Shown here in pieces: positions 1 to 9,279 of a DNA stretch of 64,000 nucleotides (positions are counted from its first letter, which is position 1; each line of letters starts with the position of its first letter). This DNA comes from a bacterium SCSIO 12741 (GTDB lineage: Bacteria; Bacteroidota; Bacteroidia; Flavobacteriales_G; Salibacteraceae). The notes beneath the pieces are model-generated. The model made no database searches, had not been told where the DNA came from, and saw only the letters and a list, made by a program, of their open reading frames with translations. Made by a program: the position numbers and the translations under genes. The stretch is taken from positions 4,030,594-4,094,593 of the forward strand of contig CP073749.1 of the NCBI GenBank assembly GCA_024398055.1. The letters run 5' to 3'.

Positions 1-206
1 GAGGCGATCGTTGAGGTATTCAGAGGTTCGATTTAACCAGTGAAATCTACCCATTTTTCCAGGTATTTATACCCTTATTAGATCGATTAATTTGAATTTA
101 ATTGGCTGATAGTTAGCGTTTTAATGATTTTTAGGTTGTATGGGCGGGTTGTGGCTAAAACCTGGCTTCAGTATTTTTACATCAAACTATTTTAAACTAA
201 ACTATC
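1..206. other. Leading intergenic region
   Basis: AT-rich DNA upstream of the DUF1842-like gene. The first 36 bases are open in one plus-strand frame and close with TAA, so they could be the tail of a gene that begins before the window, but 11 codons are too few to support this. No promoter box or structured element matching those elsewhere in the window was seen. Confidence 0.3.
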
Positions 207-695
207 ATGTCAAACAATGAAAACGGGCAAGGATCATCTGTAGGGTTATTCCTGGTCAACTACCGAGTTGGTAACGGAATGCCAGGCGGGGTACAATTGA
301 ACCTTTCTTTATTGGTGAATACACCGGATCAAAAAGTGACCGGAGTAGGACACTTAGGTCAATCCACCAATCCTCCACTAAGTGAATATTCCCAAATCAA
401 AGGTGACTATTCTTACATGTGCACAATGAATTCCTGTAACATTTTGGTGGTAGCTACAGGTGAAGGGCCTTCTCCTATCTTAGTGCATGGAGTTCCGATG
501 ATGGTGACTAACCTGAAGCTAAGAATGTCTTTGGAAGAAGATTGGCAATCGGGGACTGCTGTATTCGAATACCTCCGCAATGGTAAGTGGGAAAAGGTAG
601 GTCCTGTACCAGTAAACGTCGCAGAAGATCAAGTTGGCAATTCCGCCCAGCTGGCCGATGCAGTGAAAAATGCAAACTCCGAGGCAGTATCCTGA
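207..695 (+). CDS. DUF1842-like protein
   Basis: A 162-residue protein with no signal peptide or membrane segment, so probably cytoplasmic. The N-terminal part (S-V-G-L-F near residue 11, then a run predicted as beta strands with SLLVNTPDQKVTGVGHL and TNPPL) resembles, from memory, the DUF1842 family, whose biochemical role is unknown to me. The C-terminal 20 residues look helical. It is a single-gene unit: 200 bp of non-coding DNA precede it and a strong terminator follows. The family assignment is by recall of sequence pattern and needs a profile search; otherwise it should be treated as hypothetical. Confidence 0.75.
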   Translation: MSNNENGQGSSVGLFLVNYRVGNGMPGGVQLNLSLLVNTPDQKVTGVGHLGQSTNPPLSEYSQIKGDYSYMCTMNSCNILVVATGEGPSPILVHGVPMMVTNLKLRMSLEEDWQSGTAVFEYLRNGKWEKVGPVPVNVAEDQVGNSAQLADAVKNANSEAVS

Positions 696-710
696 TTCTC
701 GGTAAAATCG

Positions 711-748
711 ATCTACCCGGATTATCCTGGTCCGGGTAGATTTTTTTT
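711..748 (+). terminator. Rho-independent terminator
   Basis: A perfect 10-bp stem (ATCTACCCGG with CCGGGTAGAT) around an 11-base loop is followed by a run of eight T. It sits 16 bases after the stop of the DUF1842-like gene and also separates it from the convergent TPR gene. Confidence 0.85.
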
Positions 749-761
749 GATTTTCAACTAA

Positions 762-1598
762 CTACAAAGATTCCACCATTTTATAAAATCCGGATTCCCT
801 AACCAGGGTAGCGGCTCTTTTCATGGCCTCGTCCTTATCATGATCCGATCCGCGGGAAATAACTTCAATCTCCGTTCCGTGAAAGTTCAAGCAGTAGTTG
901 GTATACGTACGATCATTCCATTTTTCTTCCACGGTATAGATGCTATCAATCGCTTGATCCAATTGGGTTTTTAAGGAGGTGCGATCGTCTCGAACTTCAT
1001 AAAGCTTTTCCAATTCCTCCACGATGGGTTGAGTATTGGCGAATTCATTGATGACCTCAGGAAGTAAAACCGCTTCAGCCTGATCAAAGTCCTTCATTCG
1101 TTCATAGATTACCGCATAATTCACGGCGGTGTGCACGGAGGCTTGGGCATGGGCATTTCCGCAAAAGTGGTTGTAGGTGTGGACGGTATCTGCTACGGCT
1201 AAGTAATGCAGGGCGCTGTCGTATTCTTCCTGATCAAAATAAAGCTGGTAGAGCAGGCGAGAGGAGCGGTGTTTGTAGTTGGCGTAGGGTTCGTCCATCA
1301 GGCCGCCATTCAGCGGGTCTTTTTCATTAAAGCCCTGGTTGAGAATATCCCGAAAAATGACCTTGGCTTTGTCGTATTGCCGGTTCTCATAGTAACAATA
1401 CCCCAGGTTGTAGTAGGCTTTAGGGTAAATGTCGTTGCTTTTGTGATGATCAACGATATACTTAAAAGACTCGATGGCCTTTTGGGGATTGCCACCTTCC
1501 ATCATAACGGCTCCTTCCTGAAAATAGTCGGAAGGCATTTTTTGTGCCCATATCATTACGGATACACAGAGCATCGGCAGTAAGACTAATCGTTTCAT
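762..1598 (-). CDS. Secreted TPR-repeat protein
   Basis: About 278 residues beginning with a Sec signal peptide (MKRLVLLPML...AQ). The mature part has tetratricopeptide-type helix pairs, for example the A-x-x-x-x-x-Y-N-L-G-Y-C-Y-Y stretch near residues 60-75 and further pairs to about residue 190, suggesting protein-protein interaction in the periplasm. An ATG three codons upstream (1607) is possible, but the start at 1598 gives a 4-bp ATGA overlap with the stop of the upstream gene and places the basic signal-peptide region at the terminus. The two genes therefore form a translationally coupled pair. Specific function unknown. Confidence 0.8.
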   Translation of the reverse strand: MKRLVLLPMLCVSVMIWAQKMPSDYFQEGAVMMEGGNPQKAIESFKYIVDHHKSNDIYPKAYYNLGYCYYENRQYDKAKVIFRDILNQGFNEKDPLNGGLMDEPYANYKHRSSRLLYQLYFDQEEYDSALHYLAVADTVHTYNHFCGNAHAQASVHTAVNYAVIYERMKDFDQAEAVLLPEVINEFANTQPIVEELEKLYEVRDDRTSLKTQLDQAIDSIYTVEEKWNDRTYTNYCLNFHGTEIEVISRGSDHDKDEAMKRAATLVRESGFYKMVESL

Positions 1599-3187
1599 AA
1601 TTTCCATTCAAATCGGTACAAAGACAATCCTCTAAAGCCGTAACAAACAAAGCGATCGGCTTCGAGGTAAAAATTATCCGCTGTGAGTTGATCTACTTTT
1701 TTCAGCTCCAGGTAGTGTTGGTTATTTAGGTTGATGATCCATTTACCTCGGCCTGTACGTTGAATGATGTAAAAGCCTTTCTCAGAGATCCCAGCGGCTT
1801 CAATTTCGCCCTTTTTGGGATTGGGGTCCCAGCTTTTTTGGAGAGCAGGAAGCATGGGACGAGAAAAGGTGTTGTTATTCAGCCAATATCCGGCTCCGTC
1901 GAGTTCTATATATCCAAGGTAGTTCACTTGATTGGGCCGGTCTTTATCTCCGTAGATACCTAGGATGTCACGACCGTTTTCAAATTTTACTTCCTGCTTC
2001 GCAAAAGGACGAAAGAGTAGGGAATCGTCCTGGTAGAAATAAACGGAGTCGTCTGTACGAAAAACATGGGTGGAGTGCCCCGTAGGATCGATGTGCAGAG
2101 GCATGGGTCTTACGCCGTATTTGGATATAGGATCGGCTATTTCCCGGCCATTAACAAATTTGTACAAGTAGTAATCCCGCTCACCGTAAAAAGCAAAGTT
2201 TCCTTGTTCATCCAAACTGGGGTAGGTGATTTGGTCATAGGGAATGGGATAACTCTTTCCATTGACGCAAACATAGTTTTGATTCTTCTTGATATAAGTG
2301 AATAAGTAACTTTTCGGGCCTCGAAGAGTGATGTTTTTAATACCACGTAGGTCCCGGTAAAAATCGTTGTTGATTAGAATATATTCGGGGCCAGCATCAT
2401 CGCCGCTGAAGTAGTAGGCTCCATCTTCCTGAAGGTAGCAATTCCACTCTGTTCTCACAGGACCAAATACACTGTCTCGAGTATGAAGAAAAAACATATA
2501 ATCATAGTCGTAGGGCTCCTTGGGTCCGGGTTTTCGCCCTTCGGCAAAGAGATAGTCTCCTTTCGAATTTAGGCGCAGCTTGTAATAGTCATTTTCTGAT
2601 TCGTGAAGGAGTATGCTATCATTGAGGTAGAGCCGATATCCACCATTTTCAAGCTTTTGGTTGATGAACTCGCCATCCGAGGCCATCCAAACCCAAGCGT
2701 CTTCTATACTCCAATTACTGGCTTCCTTTGGGACCTTGCTCGTCAATCGGTTATTGGCATAGTAGAAAACAGAATCGTGGTATTCCACTACCACAGACAT
2801 ACCGTTTAAACTGGCACCAGCTTCATTCTCCTTTTCCTTTCCTTTTACCGGTCCATACCAGCTCGTCCCTTTGCCGTTTTTAAAATACCAGGGCTCATCC
2901 TCCGATTGCCGATAGGATTTGGTATGGGTAAACTCACCGCCACTACCATAACTCTTAGAAATGTAGGGGAGTGGTCCTAAGGTATCATCCTTGGTAATGA
3001 AAAAATGATCGTCACCAAGATCCAGATCAAAGCAGTAGTTCCCATCGATATCAATAGCAGGAGAGTAGGTGTTGATCAAATGAGAGTCTTTGGTATCGGT
3101 GACCAAAAGCGTTTCTACTAAGTCTTGAGAATGCCCGGTTAGCGGAAGCCAAAGAAGCAAAATACCGTTTTTTAGAATTCGCAGCAC
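1595..3187 (-). CDS. Secreted protein, propeller-like, unknown function
   Basis: A 530-residue protein with a short signal peptide (LLLWLPLTGHSQ). The mature part is rich in aromatic and acidic residues and repeats a loose unit of the type 'G-x-Y-x-x-Y-x-x-G-x-x-x-x-Y' (for example DQTYPSLDEQGNFAFYG-like segments), which suggests a beta-propeller or WG-like repeat fold. No sorting domain is visible at the C-terminus. It is the first gene of a two-gene unit with the TPR protein. I do not recognise a named family. Confidence 0.75.
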   Translation of the reverse strand: MLRILKNGILLLWLPLTGHSQDLVETLLVTDTKDSHLINTYSPAIDIDGNYCFDLDLGDDHFFITKDDTLGPLPYISKSYGSGGEFTHTKSYRQSEDEPWYFKNGKGTSWYGPVKGKEKENEAGASLNGMSVVVEYHDSVFYYANNRLTSKVPKEASNWSIEDAWVWMASDGEFINQKLENGGYRLYLNDSILLHESENDYYKLRLNSKGDYLFAEGRKPGPKEPYDYDYMFFLHTRDSVFGPVRTEWNCYLQEDGAYYFSGDDAGPEYILINNDFYRDLRGIKNITLRGPKSYLFTYIKKNQNYVCVNGKSYPIPYDQITYPSLDEQGNFAFYGERDYYLYKFVNGREIADPISKYGVRPMPLHIDPTGHSTHVFRTDDSVYFYQDDSLLFRPFAKQEVKFENGRDILGIYGDKDRPNQVNYLGYIELDGAGYWLNNNTFSRPMLPALQKSWDPNPKKGEIEAAGISEKGFYIIQRTGRGKWIINLNNQHYLELKKVDQLTADNFYLEADRFVCYGFRGLSLYRFEWKL

Positions 3188-3345
3188 GGAATATTGGTTT
3201 GGGTTCGGATATCTACCAAAGATAAGCCATTCTGCTTTAGACTTATTATTCTGAGTCGGAGTCTCAAAGGATTAAAAATGATTAACTTACTCTCCGTTTA
3301 AGAATCCATTAATTTACGCATTTCGCACCCAAAATCGAAGAACTT

Positions 3346-3651
3346 ATGCCTGCTTATTTTATTGCTAATTACCAGATTACAGATCCTAACCGCTATCAAA
3401 ATGAATACATACCTCAGGTGATGCCAATCATGGCCAAACACGGTGGAAAGCCCATTGTTGTGGATATGGAGGTAAATGGAGTGGAGGGAAGTCCTCAGCA
3501 TTTTATCGTAGTGATCGAGTTCCCCAATAGAGCCGCTGCTGAAGCCTGGCACAACGATCCGGATTACCAACCCGTAGCCGCTATTCGCCATGAATCTGCA
3601 GCCAATGCCTGGGCCGCCATTTGCGACCAGTTTGTGCCACCAGGATCCTAA
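3346..3651 (+). CDS. DUF1330 family protein
   Basis: A 101-residue cytoplasmic protein matching the DUF1330 (dimeric alpha-beta barrel, ferredoxin-like) pattern: an N-terminal strand with A-Y-F-I-A, then G-K-P-I-V-V-D, then I-E-F-P-N-R-A-A-A-E-A-W-H-N-D-P-D-Y-Q, the last being the family's most typical signature. Length is normal for the family. Biochemical role is not established. It stands alone and is convergent with the outer-membrane receptor gene. Confidence 0.85.
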   Translation: MPAYFIANYQITDPNRYQNEYIPQVMPIMAKHGGKPIVVDMEVNGVEGSPQHFIVVIEFPNRAAAEAWHNDPDYQPVAAIRHESAANAWAAICDQFVPPGS

Positions 3652-3710
3652 AGATTAGGACAAACAAAGCTGGTACTCAGAAAGAAGAAGGGGAGGATGA
3701 AATGTGTCGG

Positions 3711-6080
3711 CTAAAACCTTTTTTGGCCAGAGAATTCCATCGCCTCCCCTTTACCCAAGCTATAGCTTACCCCCAAGGTTATGAATCGACCAGATTGCCT
3801 TTTGTTGTATACATAGAAACCAGGCTCTTCAGTAACGGTTTCAAATACCCGGGAAGCAAACAGGTCCCTTATGCTCAGGTGGGCCACCAACTTTCCTTTC
3901 ATCATCTTTTTACGAAGACCCAAATCGGCGAATAAATTGTCTTTTCGCTCTCCCTGAATGGTGTTGTAAGGCGACTGGTAATTTCCCGTAAGCTCTAAGT
4001 CAAATTTGTAGGGCAGTTTGAATTTCGTGGTCAACCGGGTGGTCCATCGGATGCCGTTATAGTCGAGTGAGGTGCCTTGGTATTCCCCCTTGCGGTCAAA
4101 GGCGTTCCAGTTAATATCGGCTCTCAGATCCATTTTCTTGAAGGGGCTGTATTTCGCGTTAAATTCTAACCCTGTGATGGAGTTGGTTCCGATGTTTACA
4201 GGAAGGGTAGCGCTCACGTTGTTTTCAAAGGCAGTCACCCGTTCAATAACGTCTTGGGTATAGCGGTAATACACCCCAAAATTGAAGGAGGCCTTTTTGG
4301 TCGCCAAAATACTCGTGAGTTCATAGGAATCCGTAAACTCAGGTTGAAGATTGGGGTTTCCTGTCGTCACATTAAAGTTGTTTCGAATGTTGGTGAATGG
4401 ATTCAGATCCCAGGCTCTTGGGCGGAATATTCGTTTGGAGTAACCCGCTTGAAAGGACCAGTGCTCGGTCAATTTGTAAGAGGTGTGTACACTGGGAAAG
4501 AGGTTGGTGTAGTTTCTGGTGTTGTTTTGATTCGTGGTTTCTAAGGTGGTACTCAGGTCGGTGTTTTCCAATCGAAGTCCCACTTTGGCTCCCCATTTTT
4601 TGTATTCGTAGCTCATGGTGGAGTATACCCCCAAAACGTTTTGCTGAAAGCGGAAAAGGTTGGTCAAATTGGGGTTCAAAATGAGTTCACCACCCTGATA
4701 GGATCCAATTTGATAATCGTTCACCGTGTTGTCCAGGCGGTATTGCGATCCCAATTCCCATTTAAACCGTTCGGCAAAGGGGTAGGTGTAGTCCAGCTTG
4801 AAGATGTAATTGGCATTTTCAAATTCGGTGGCCGAATGCTGATCCGATGGGGTTCGATCTCCAAAGGTGGTGTGATCGGCAAACTCGGAACTCTTTTGTT
4901 TACCAAAAAAGAATCCGGAGGCACTGAATACCAAATCATGCTCTTTGTGACTCTTAAAATCGTGAGCGTATTGAAACTCGTAGTCCCATTTAGGATTGGT
5001 AGCATGGGTGTTTTCGTTACGTGTCCAAGCCTGGTCTTGCACTCCCATGTTGTAAGATTGAAAATCGTATTCCGCATCTTCATCTTCAATTTCGTAGGCA
5101 TATTTACCCGATAGGGAGAAGGTATTGTTCTCATTGAGATGATAATCTGCTCCTACGATAAGGTTGTAAAAGGTCTCATTCTTATGGGCTTTGCCTAAGG
5201 AGCTTACGGTGGTTTCGTTCACCAGGTCCCGGTTTTCTGTAGTTTGTTCTCTTGGAAAGGTTCTTCGCCCAGCTCCCATTTGGGTAAATAGGTTAAACTT
5301 TTCGGTGCGTTTGTTTAAGCTGATTCCTATGCTGTTGTTCAAGGGCATACCCGCATTAAGCGTAACGGACCCGTTAAACCCTTTTTTCTCTTCCTTTTTG
5401 AGCACAATGTTGATGATTCCTGAGGTGCCTTCCGCTTCATACTTGGCCGATGGATTGGTGATTACTTCCACCCGTTCAATCATATCAGCAGTTATGGTTC
5501 CCAATAAGTTGCTTCCTTCATCGGTCATAACCGAGGGCTTGCCATTAATCAGGATCTGCACGCCTTCGCTTCCCCGAAGACTAACTTGCCCTTCAATGTT
5601 CACCGTTACCGAGGGCACGTTATTCAAAACCTCCAGAGCACTGGCCCCGGTGGTGCTCAGATCAGCGCCCACATTAAATACCCGTTTGTCGAGCTTAAAG
5701 ATCGTTTGTGATTTTTCGCCTTCCACTACCAGTTCGTTTAAGGCCTTGTGGTCGGGTGAAAGCAGGACATCTCCCAGTTGAATCACTCCATTCTGTGGAG
5801 TAAACTCGGTAATTCGATACTTGAGGTAGCCAATGAAGCTAACCTCGATAACGAAGTCCTTTCTGGGTTCGGCGAAGAGCTCAAAGGTTCCATCTTCCTG
5901 GGTGGTGATGCCGGTAATGTTCTTTTGGGTAGCCGTATCAATCATCAATACAGTGGCATATTGGATGGGCTGTTTAGATTCAGATTCCAACACACGACCG
6001 CTGATTTTCAACCCACTTTGGGCGTGGGCGAGCGGAGAAATGGCCATAACCACCAAGATGAACCAAAGAATCCTTTTCAT
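3711..6080 (-). CDS. TonB-type outer-membrane beta-barrel receptor
   Basis: About 789 residues. A Sec signal peptide (MKRILWFILVVMAI...AHAQS) is followed by a carboxypeptidase-regulatory-like beta-sandwich (about residues 25-110, with Y-A-T-V and D-G-T-F motifs), a plug-like domain (V-L-N-N-V-P-S-V and L-R-G-S-E-G-V-Q-I-L-I-N-G-K-P-S) and a long C-terminal barrel ending in phenylalanine. This is the layout of the 'outer membrane beta-barrel family' (OMP_b-brl_3) related to TonB-dependent transporters. The start at 6080 was chosen because it puts the signal peptide at the N-terminus; an ATG at 6128 would add 16 residues before it. Substrate unknown; no SusD partner is adjacent. Confidence 0.9.
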   Translation of the reverse strand: MKRILWFILVVMAISPLAHAQSGLKISGRVLESESKQPIQYATVLMIDTATQKNITGITTQEDGTFELFAEPRKDFVIEVSFIGYLKYRITEFTPQNGVIQLGDVLLSPDHKALNELVVEGEKSQTIFKLDKRVFNVGADLSTTGASALEVLNNVPSVTVNIEGQVSLRGSEGVQILINGKPSVMTDEGSNLLGTITADMIERVEVITNPSAKYEAEGTSGIINIVLKKEEKKGFNGSVTLNAGMPLNNSIGISLNKRTEKFNLFTQMGAGRRTFPREQTTENRDLVNETTVSSLGKAHKNETFYNLIVGADYHLNENNTFSLSGKYAYEIEDEDAEYDFQSYNMGVQDQAWTRNENTHATNPKWDYEFQYAHDFKSHKEHDLVFSASGFFFGKQKSSEFADHTTFGDRTPSDQHSATEFENANYIFKLDYTYPFAERFKWELGSQYRLDNTVNDYQIGSYQGGELILNPNLTNLFRFQQNVLGVYSTMSYEYKKWGAKVGLRLENTDLSTTLETTNQNNTRNYTNLFPSVHTSYKLTEHWSFQAGYSKRIFRPRAWDLNPFTNIRNNFNVTTGNPNLQPEFTDSYELTSILATKKASFNFGVYYRYTQDVIERVTAFENNVSATLPVNIGTNSITGLEFNAKYSPFKKMDLRADINWNAFDRKGEYQGTSLDYNGIRWTTRLTTKFKLPYKFDLELTGNYQSPYNTIQGERKDNLFADLGLRKKMMKGKLVAHLSIRDLFASRVFETVTEEPGFYVYNKRQSGRFITLGVSYSLGKGEAMEFSGQKRF

Positions 6081-6260
6081 GCTTGTAGCGTAATTTTTTG
6101 CGAAGATGACCCGTGGAGGCATTTCCAAACAAATTCTTTCCGGTAAACGACAGAATAAATCCTGTGAACACCTTAGGGACGTTAGCTGGCCTCAAAAGGT
6201 TGATTGCCTGGCTAATTATGCCGTTCAGGGATATTAGCTAAACCAGCTGGGAGATCCTTG

Positions 6261-6268
6261 TAATTTTG
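6261..6268 (+). promoter_or_regulatory. TAnnTTTG promoter box before the LytS-type kinase
   Basis: TAATTTTG matches the Bacteroidota -7 consensus TAnnTTTG and lies 4 bases before the kinase ATG, implying a very short or absent leader. No clear -33 TTTG was seen, so support is modest. Confidence 0.4.
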
Positions 6269-6272
6269 TTTC

Positions 6273-7289
6273 ATGCTGGGGGAATTAAATCGGGCTAAGT
6301 GGAAGTACTGGGTGTATCACCTGTTATTCTATGCTTTGCTTTTTGGCGTGTTTGCGCTGGATGGTCGCCATGAGGTGATCGAGTTTAGTGATTTGCCCTT
6401 TTTTCTGTTCTACACCTTGGTCGCCGCAGTGATCAACTATGTACTTATTCCCCGGTTCTTTTACACCAAAAAATTAGGACTCTTTTGGGGGCTTTTGGCC
6501 ATTCTGATGCTCATCCTCTATGTGGCTGAAGAGATGGTGCTCGAACCTCTGTTTGTAGGAGGGAAGAGGGCTGCTCACATATCCAATGTTTTCTTTACGC
6601 TCTTCAGCATTTTGCCCATTCTGTTTATGATGGTGGGCTTCAAGCTGGCTCTTGATGCCCTTCAAAAGCAGCAGGAATTGGAGGAGCTTAAAGGGTTGGT
6701 TAAGGAGAGTGAATTGCGGTACCTGAAGTCTCAGATCAATCCCCATTTTTTGTTCAATCACTTGAATAATCTGTATTCCTATGCCATAGAACAATCGCCC
6801 AAAACGCCCGGTATTATTCTTGAGTTGTCCTCCGTTTTGCGTTACATGCTCTACGATTGCAAAGAAGATTATGTGCCTCTGTCCAAGGAAATGGATCACC
6901 TGAAGAATTTTACGGCACTTAGTGAATTGCAAATTGAGCAAAGGGGAAAGGTGAACTACTCGGCCCATTTGAACACAGGCCCATTTAAAATTGCCCCATT
7001 GCTATTATCGGTATTTGTGGAAAATGCCTTTAAACACAGCGTAGCAAGCCAGGCGGAGGACATTGAAATTGATATTCAGGTGGAAGTTGATGAAGGTGGG
7101 CAGCTTCGCTTTTCTTGCTCCAATAGCTATCAGCAAACATCCAACACGGATAGCCTGTCTCAAGGTATTGGATTGCACAATGTGAAAAAGCGCTTACATT
7201 TACTTTATCCCGATCGGCATACCTTGGATATTGATTCTTCTCAGGAGCAATTTCGGGTACATTTAACCTTGCAATTAGAAGCTTTATAG
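6273..7289 (+). CDS. LytS-type sensor histidine kinase
   Basis: A 338-residue kinase of the His_kinase (LytS/YehU) class. Four hydrophobic segments (about residues 12-30, 41-60, 68-90, 103-127) form the membrane sensor. A short coiled stretch leads to the dimerisation motif SQINPHFLFNHLNNLYSYA with the phosphoacceptor His158. An HATPase_c domain follows with N-box (F-V-E-N-A-F-K-H) and G-I-G-L-H-N-V-K-K-R-L. The gene ends 2 bp before the LytTR response regulator, so the two are cotranscribed. Signal unknown; this architecture is common in Bacteroidota. Confidence 0.92.
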   Translation: MLGELNRAKWKYWVYHLLFYALLFGVFALDGRHEVIEFSDLPFFLFYTLVAAVINYVLIPRFFYTKKLGLFWGLLAILMLILYVAEEMVLEPLFVGGKRAAHISNVFFTLFSILPILFMMVGFKLALDALQKQQELEELKGLVKESELRYLKSQINPHFLFNHLNNLYSYAIEQSPKTPGIILELSSVLRYMLYDCKEDYVPLSKEMDHLKNFTALSELQIEQRGKVNYSAHLNTGPFKIAPLLLSVFVENAFKHSVASQAEDIEIDIQVEVDEGGQLRFSCSNSYQQTSNTDSLSQGIGLHNVKKRLHLLYPDRHTLDIDSSQEQFRVHLTLQLEAL

Positions 7290-7291
7290 CC

Positions 7292-7996
7292 ATGGTTCAA
7301 ACGTGTATTATTATCGAGGATCAGCCACCGGCTCAGCGTATACTACAGAAATATATTCAGGATATTGGGTCACTTGAGTTAAAGGAAACATTTAACGATG
7401 CAATGAGTGCTTTGCCTTACCTGCAACAGCATCCGGTAGACTTGATTTTTCTCGACATTCACCTGCCCAAGCTATCGGGAATGGAGTTTCTCAAAACGCT
7501 GAGCGATCCACCCCAGGTAATCCTCACCACGGCCTTTTCGGAATATGCTTTGGAGAGTTACGAATACAACGTAGCCGACTATTTACTCAAGCCATTCTCC
7601 TTCCTCCGTTTCGTACAAGCGGTAAACAAAACCTTGCCACTCTCCAGGCATAGTGAAACGGGAACCAAGATTGTTCCTGAGGCGATGAAGCAGAGTTTTT
7701 TCATCAAATCCGGATATGACCTCATTCGAGTAGAGAGTTCCAACATTCTTTTCATTCAATCCGATTCCGATTACACAGAACTAATCACCCTGGATCAAAA
7801 GCACCTTAGCAGCGAGCCGCTTAAGTATTGGCTTTCTAAACTGGGGGAGGGATTCATTCAGGTACACCGGTCCTACCTCGTGAATGCGGCCAGGGTGACT
7901 AAGGTCTCTGGAAATCAGATTTACTTAGAGGGAGGCCACGTTATTCCCATAGGAAGGGCTTACAAAGATCTGTTACGCGATTTTTTACAGGATTGA
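7292..7996 (+). CDS. LytTR-family response regulator
   Basis: A 234-residue regulator. The receiver domain (residues 1-120) has the acidic pair near E9-D10, the phosphoacceptor Asp55 in VDLIFLDIHLPK, and the conserved Lys in Y-L-L-K-P-F near residue 104. The C-terminal half (about 135-234) is a LytTR DNA-binding domain with FIKSGYDLIRVE, the I-L-F-I-Q-S-D-S-D-Y-T-E strand and F-I-Q-V-H-R-S-Y-L-V-N. It is the cognate partner of the kinase immediately upstream. The gene is convergent with the LuxR-type gene, with only 8 bp between the stops. Confidence 0.93.
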   Translation: MVQTCIIIEDQPPAQRILQKYIQDIGSLELKETFNDAMSALPYLQQHPVDLIFLDIHLPKLSGMEFLKTLSDPPQVILTTAFSEYALESYEYNVADYLLKPFSFLRFVQAVNKTLPLSRHSETGTKIVPEAMKQSFFIKSGYDLIRVESSNILFIQSDSDYTELITLDQKHLSSEPLKYWLSKLGEGFIQVHRSYLVNAARVTKVSGNQIYLEGGHVIPIGRAYKDLLRDFLQD

Positions 7997-8004
7997 CCAA
8001 CTGC

Positions 8005-9153
8005 TCAATTCGTAATCAACAGGGCGCCTTGATGGTATTTTAAAGTAACGGCGCAGCTACCGTAAGACCCAATAATACTGCGAAAGTTACAGGATGGATC
8101 TCCGGCAATTCGAGCTTCGTTTATGATCGTGTTCACTTCCTCAATGCCATAGGCCGGAATATGACTTCCTGTGGGAATAGGAGGTAAATCTATTACCTGA
8201 TGCGGCAGTAGTTTCACCAGAGGCCCATCTCCATTTAATCGGCATTCTCCAGCCTCCAGAATGTTTACCTTGACCAGGAAACTACAGTCAGTCTCGTTTT
8301 TGAGTTGCCCCTGAGCGAGGGCATTGGGACTCAAAAGGGAGAGTGCCAGCAAAATACCAATGCCCATTCCCAATGAGGAAGTAGGTACGGTTTTCCCGTT
8401 GCGGCGTTTAATGATCAAGTTCATTTCCTGGGCTCTGTTCACGGCTTGTTGGCGGTTTACAGCCTCCAGTTTACCCAGAATATTAGCCACGTGGGTTTTG
8501 GCCGTATTCTTGGAAATAAAAAGCGCATCCGCAATTTCCGGGTTGGATTTGGCATCGGCCATCAGTTGTAAAACCTCCAGTTCGCGATCCGTAAGTCGTT
8601 GGTCGTTGGTGGGGCTCGGTTTGGAAGGATGGGCAATGGATGAGCGATTCCAGGTGGGTAGTGTTAGTCTTTCCCACGGGCCTACTATCCAGAGTAGTAA
8701 GCCGCCTAAACCTAATCCGCAGAGCAATCCCCATCCAAAAGCAGGTAAGGATGATTGAGCAGTGGTACTCGTTGCCGTAAGCCGCAAGTTGTCCTCCATT
8801 ACCGCCTTGGTAAATTGAAACCGCGCCAATTGATGTTCCATTTTCTCCAGATTCTGGGCATCCAACTGGTGCATTTGCCGAAGAATTCCGCCGATTTTGT
8901 GACCCGAAGAATACTCGGACTTTCGAAAATGATCCTCCATTCGATGGGAGAGGGCAGTATACCAATCCAGGCGTTCGACTTGGGGTTGTTTGGCCAACCA
9001 TAGAGAAAAGGCCTCCAAGTCATGATCAGAACGGAAGGAGGGCAAATCTTTTAGAGAATCATTGGGTTTAGTGGAATAGCCATAGCTATTCAAGGGGAGG
9101 TTTAGGTAAAAGAGCAGGCCAAAAATGGAGAAGAGAAACCGAATACTACACAT
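8005..9153 (-). CDS. Membrane-tethered LuxR-type regulator fused to a secreted domain
   Basis: About 382 residues. In order: signal-peptide-like segment (1-25); a helical extracytoplasmic region (30-135); a membrane segment (136-160); a LuxR-type HTH (186-246, L-T-D-R-E-L-E-V-L-Q, then SKNTAKTHVANILGKL); a second hydrophobic segment that reads like a signal peptide (262-281, ending A-L-A-Q); and a C-terminal domain (283-382) with Cys at 290, 304, 355 and 367. That domain is homologous to the neighbouring secreted protein at 9280-9657. Start 9153 was chosen because it puts the hydrophobic segment at the N-terminus; ATG 9234 is an alternative. The fusion could be real or could come from loss of a stop between two genes. 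Confidence 0.82.
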   Translation of the reverse strand: MCSIRFLFSIFGLLFYLNLPLNSYGYSTKPNDSLKDLPSFRSDHDLEAFSLWLAKQPQVERLDWYTALSHRMEDHFRKSEYSSGHKIGGILRQMHQLDAQNLEKMEHQLARFQFTKAVMEDNLRLTATSTTAQSSLPAFGWGLLCGLGLGGLLLWIVGPWERLTLPTWNRSSIAHPSKPSPTNDQRLTDRELEVLQLMADAKSNPEIADALFISKNTAKTHVANILGKLEAVNRQQAVNRAQEMNLIIKRRNGKTVPTSSLGMGIGILLALSLLSPNALAQGQLKNETDCSFLVKVNILEAGECRLNGDGPLVKLLPHQVIDLPPIPTGSHIPAYGIEEVNTIINEARIAGDPSCNFRSIIGSYGSCAVTLKYHQGALLITN

Positions 9154-9220
9154 CAAAGAGTTGATATTAAGGTTGTTAATCAAACGACTATAATATGCCC
9201 AGGTAGGTGGGAATACACAA

Positions 9221-9260
9221 AAAAAATAGGCCAAACCTTTTTCGATCTGACCTATTTTTT
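9221..9260 (-). terminator. Terminator after the small secreted gene
   Basis: AAAAAATAGG pairs with CCTATTTTTT across a 20-base loop and, read on the minus strand, ends in a T run. It lies 19 bp past the stop of the 9280-9657 gene and before the LuxR-type gene. Confidence 0.7.
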
Positions 9261-9279
9261 ACCCTTCTGACGGAATTAC

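Noticed and set aside
141-180. Possible fifth element copy upstream of the DUF1842-like gene.
   Set aside because: It has CTAAAACCTGGC but lacks the inner stem, the GAAAA position and GAGTAGG.
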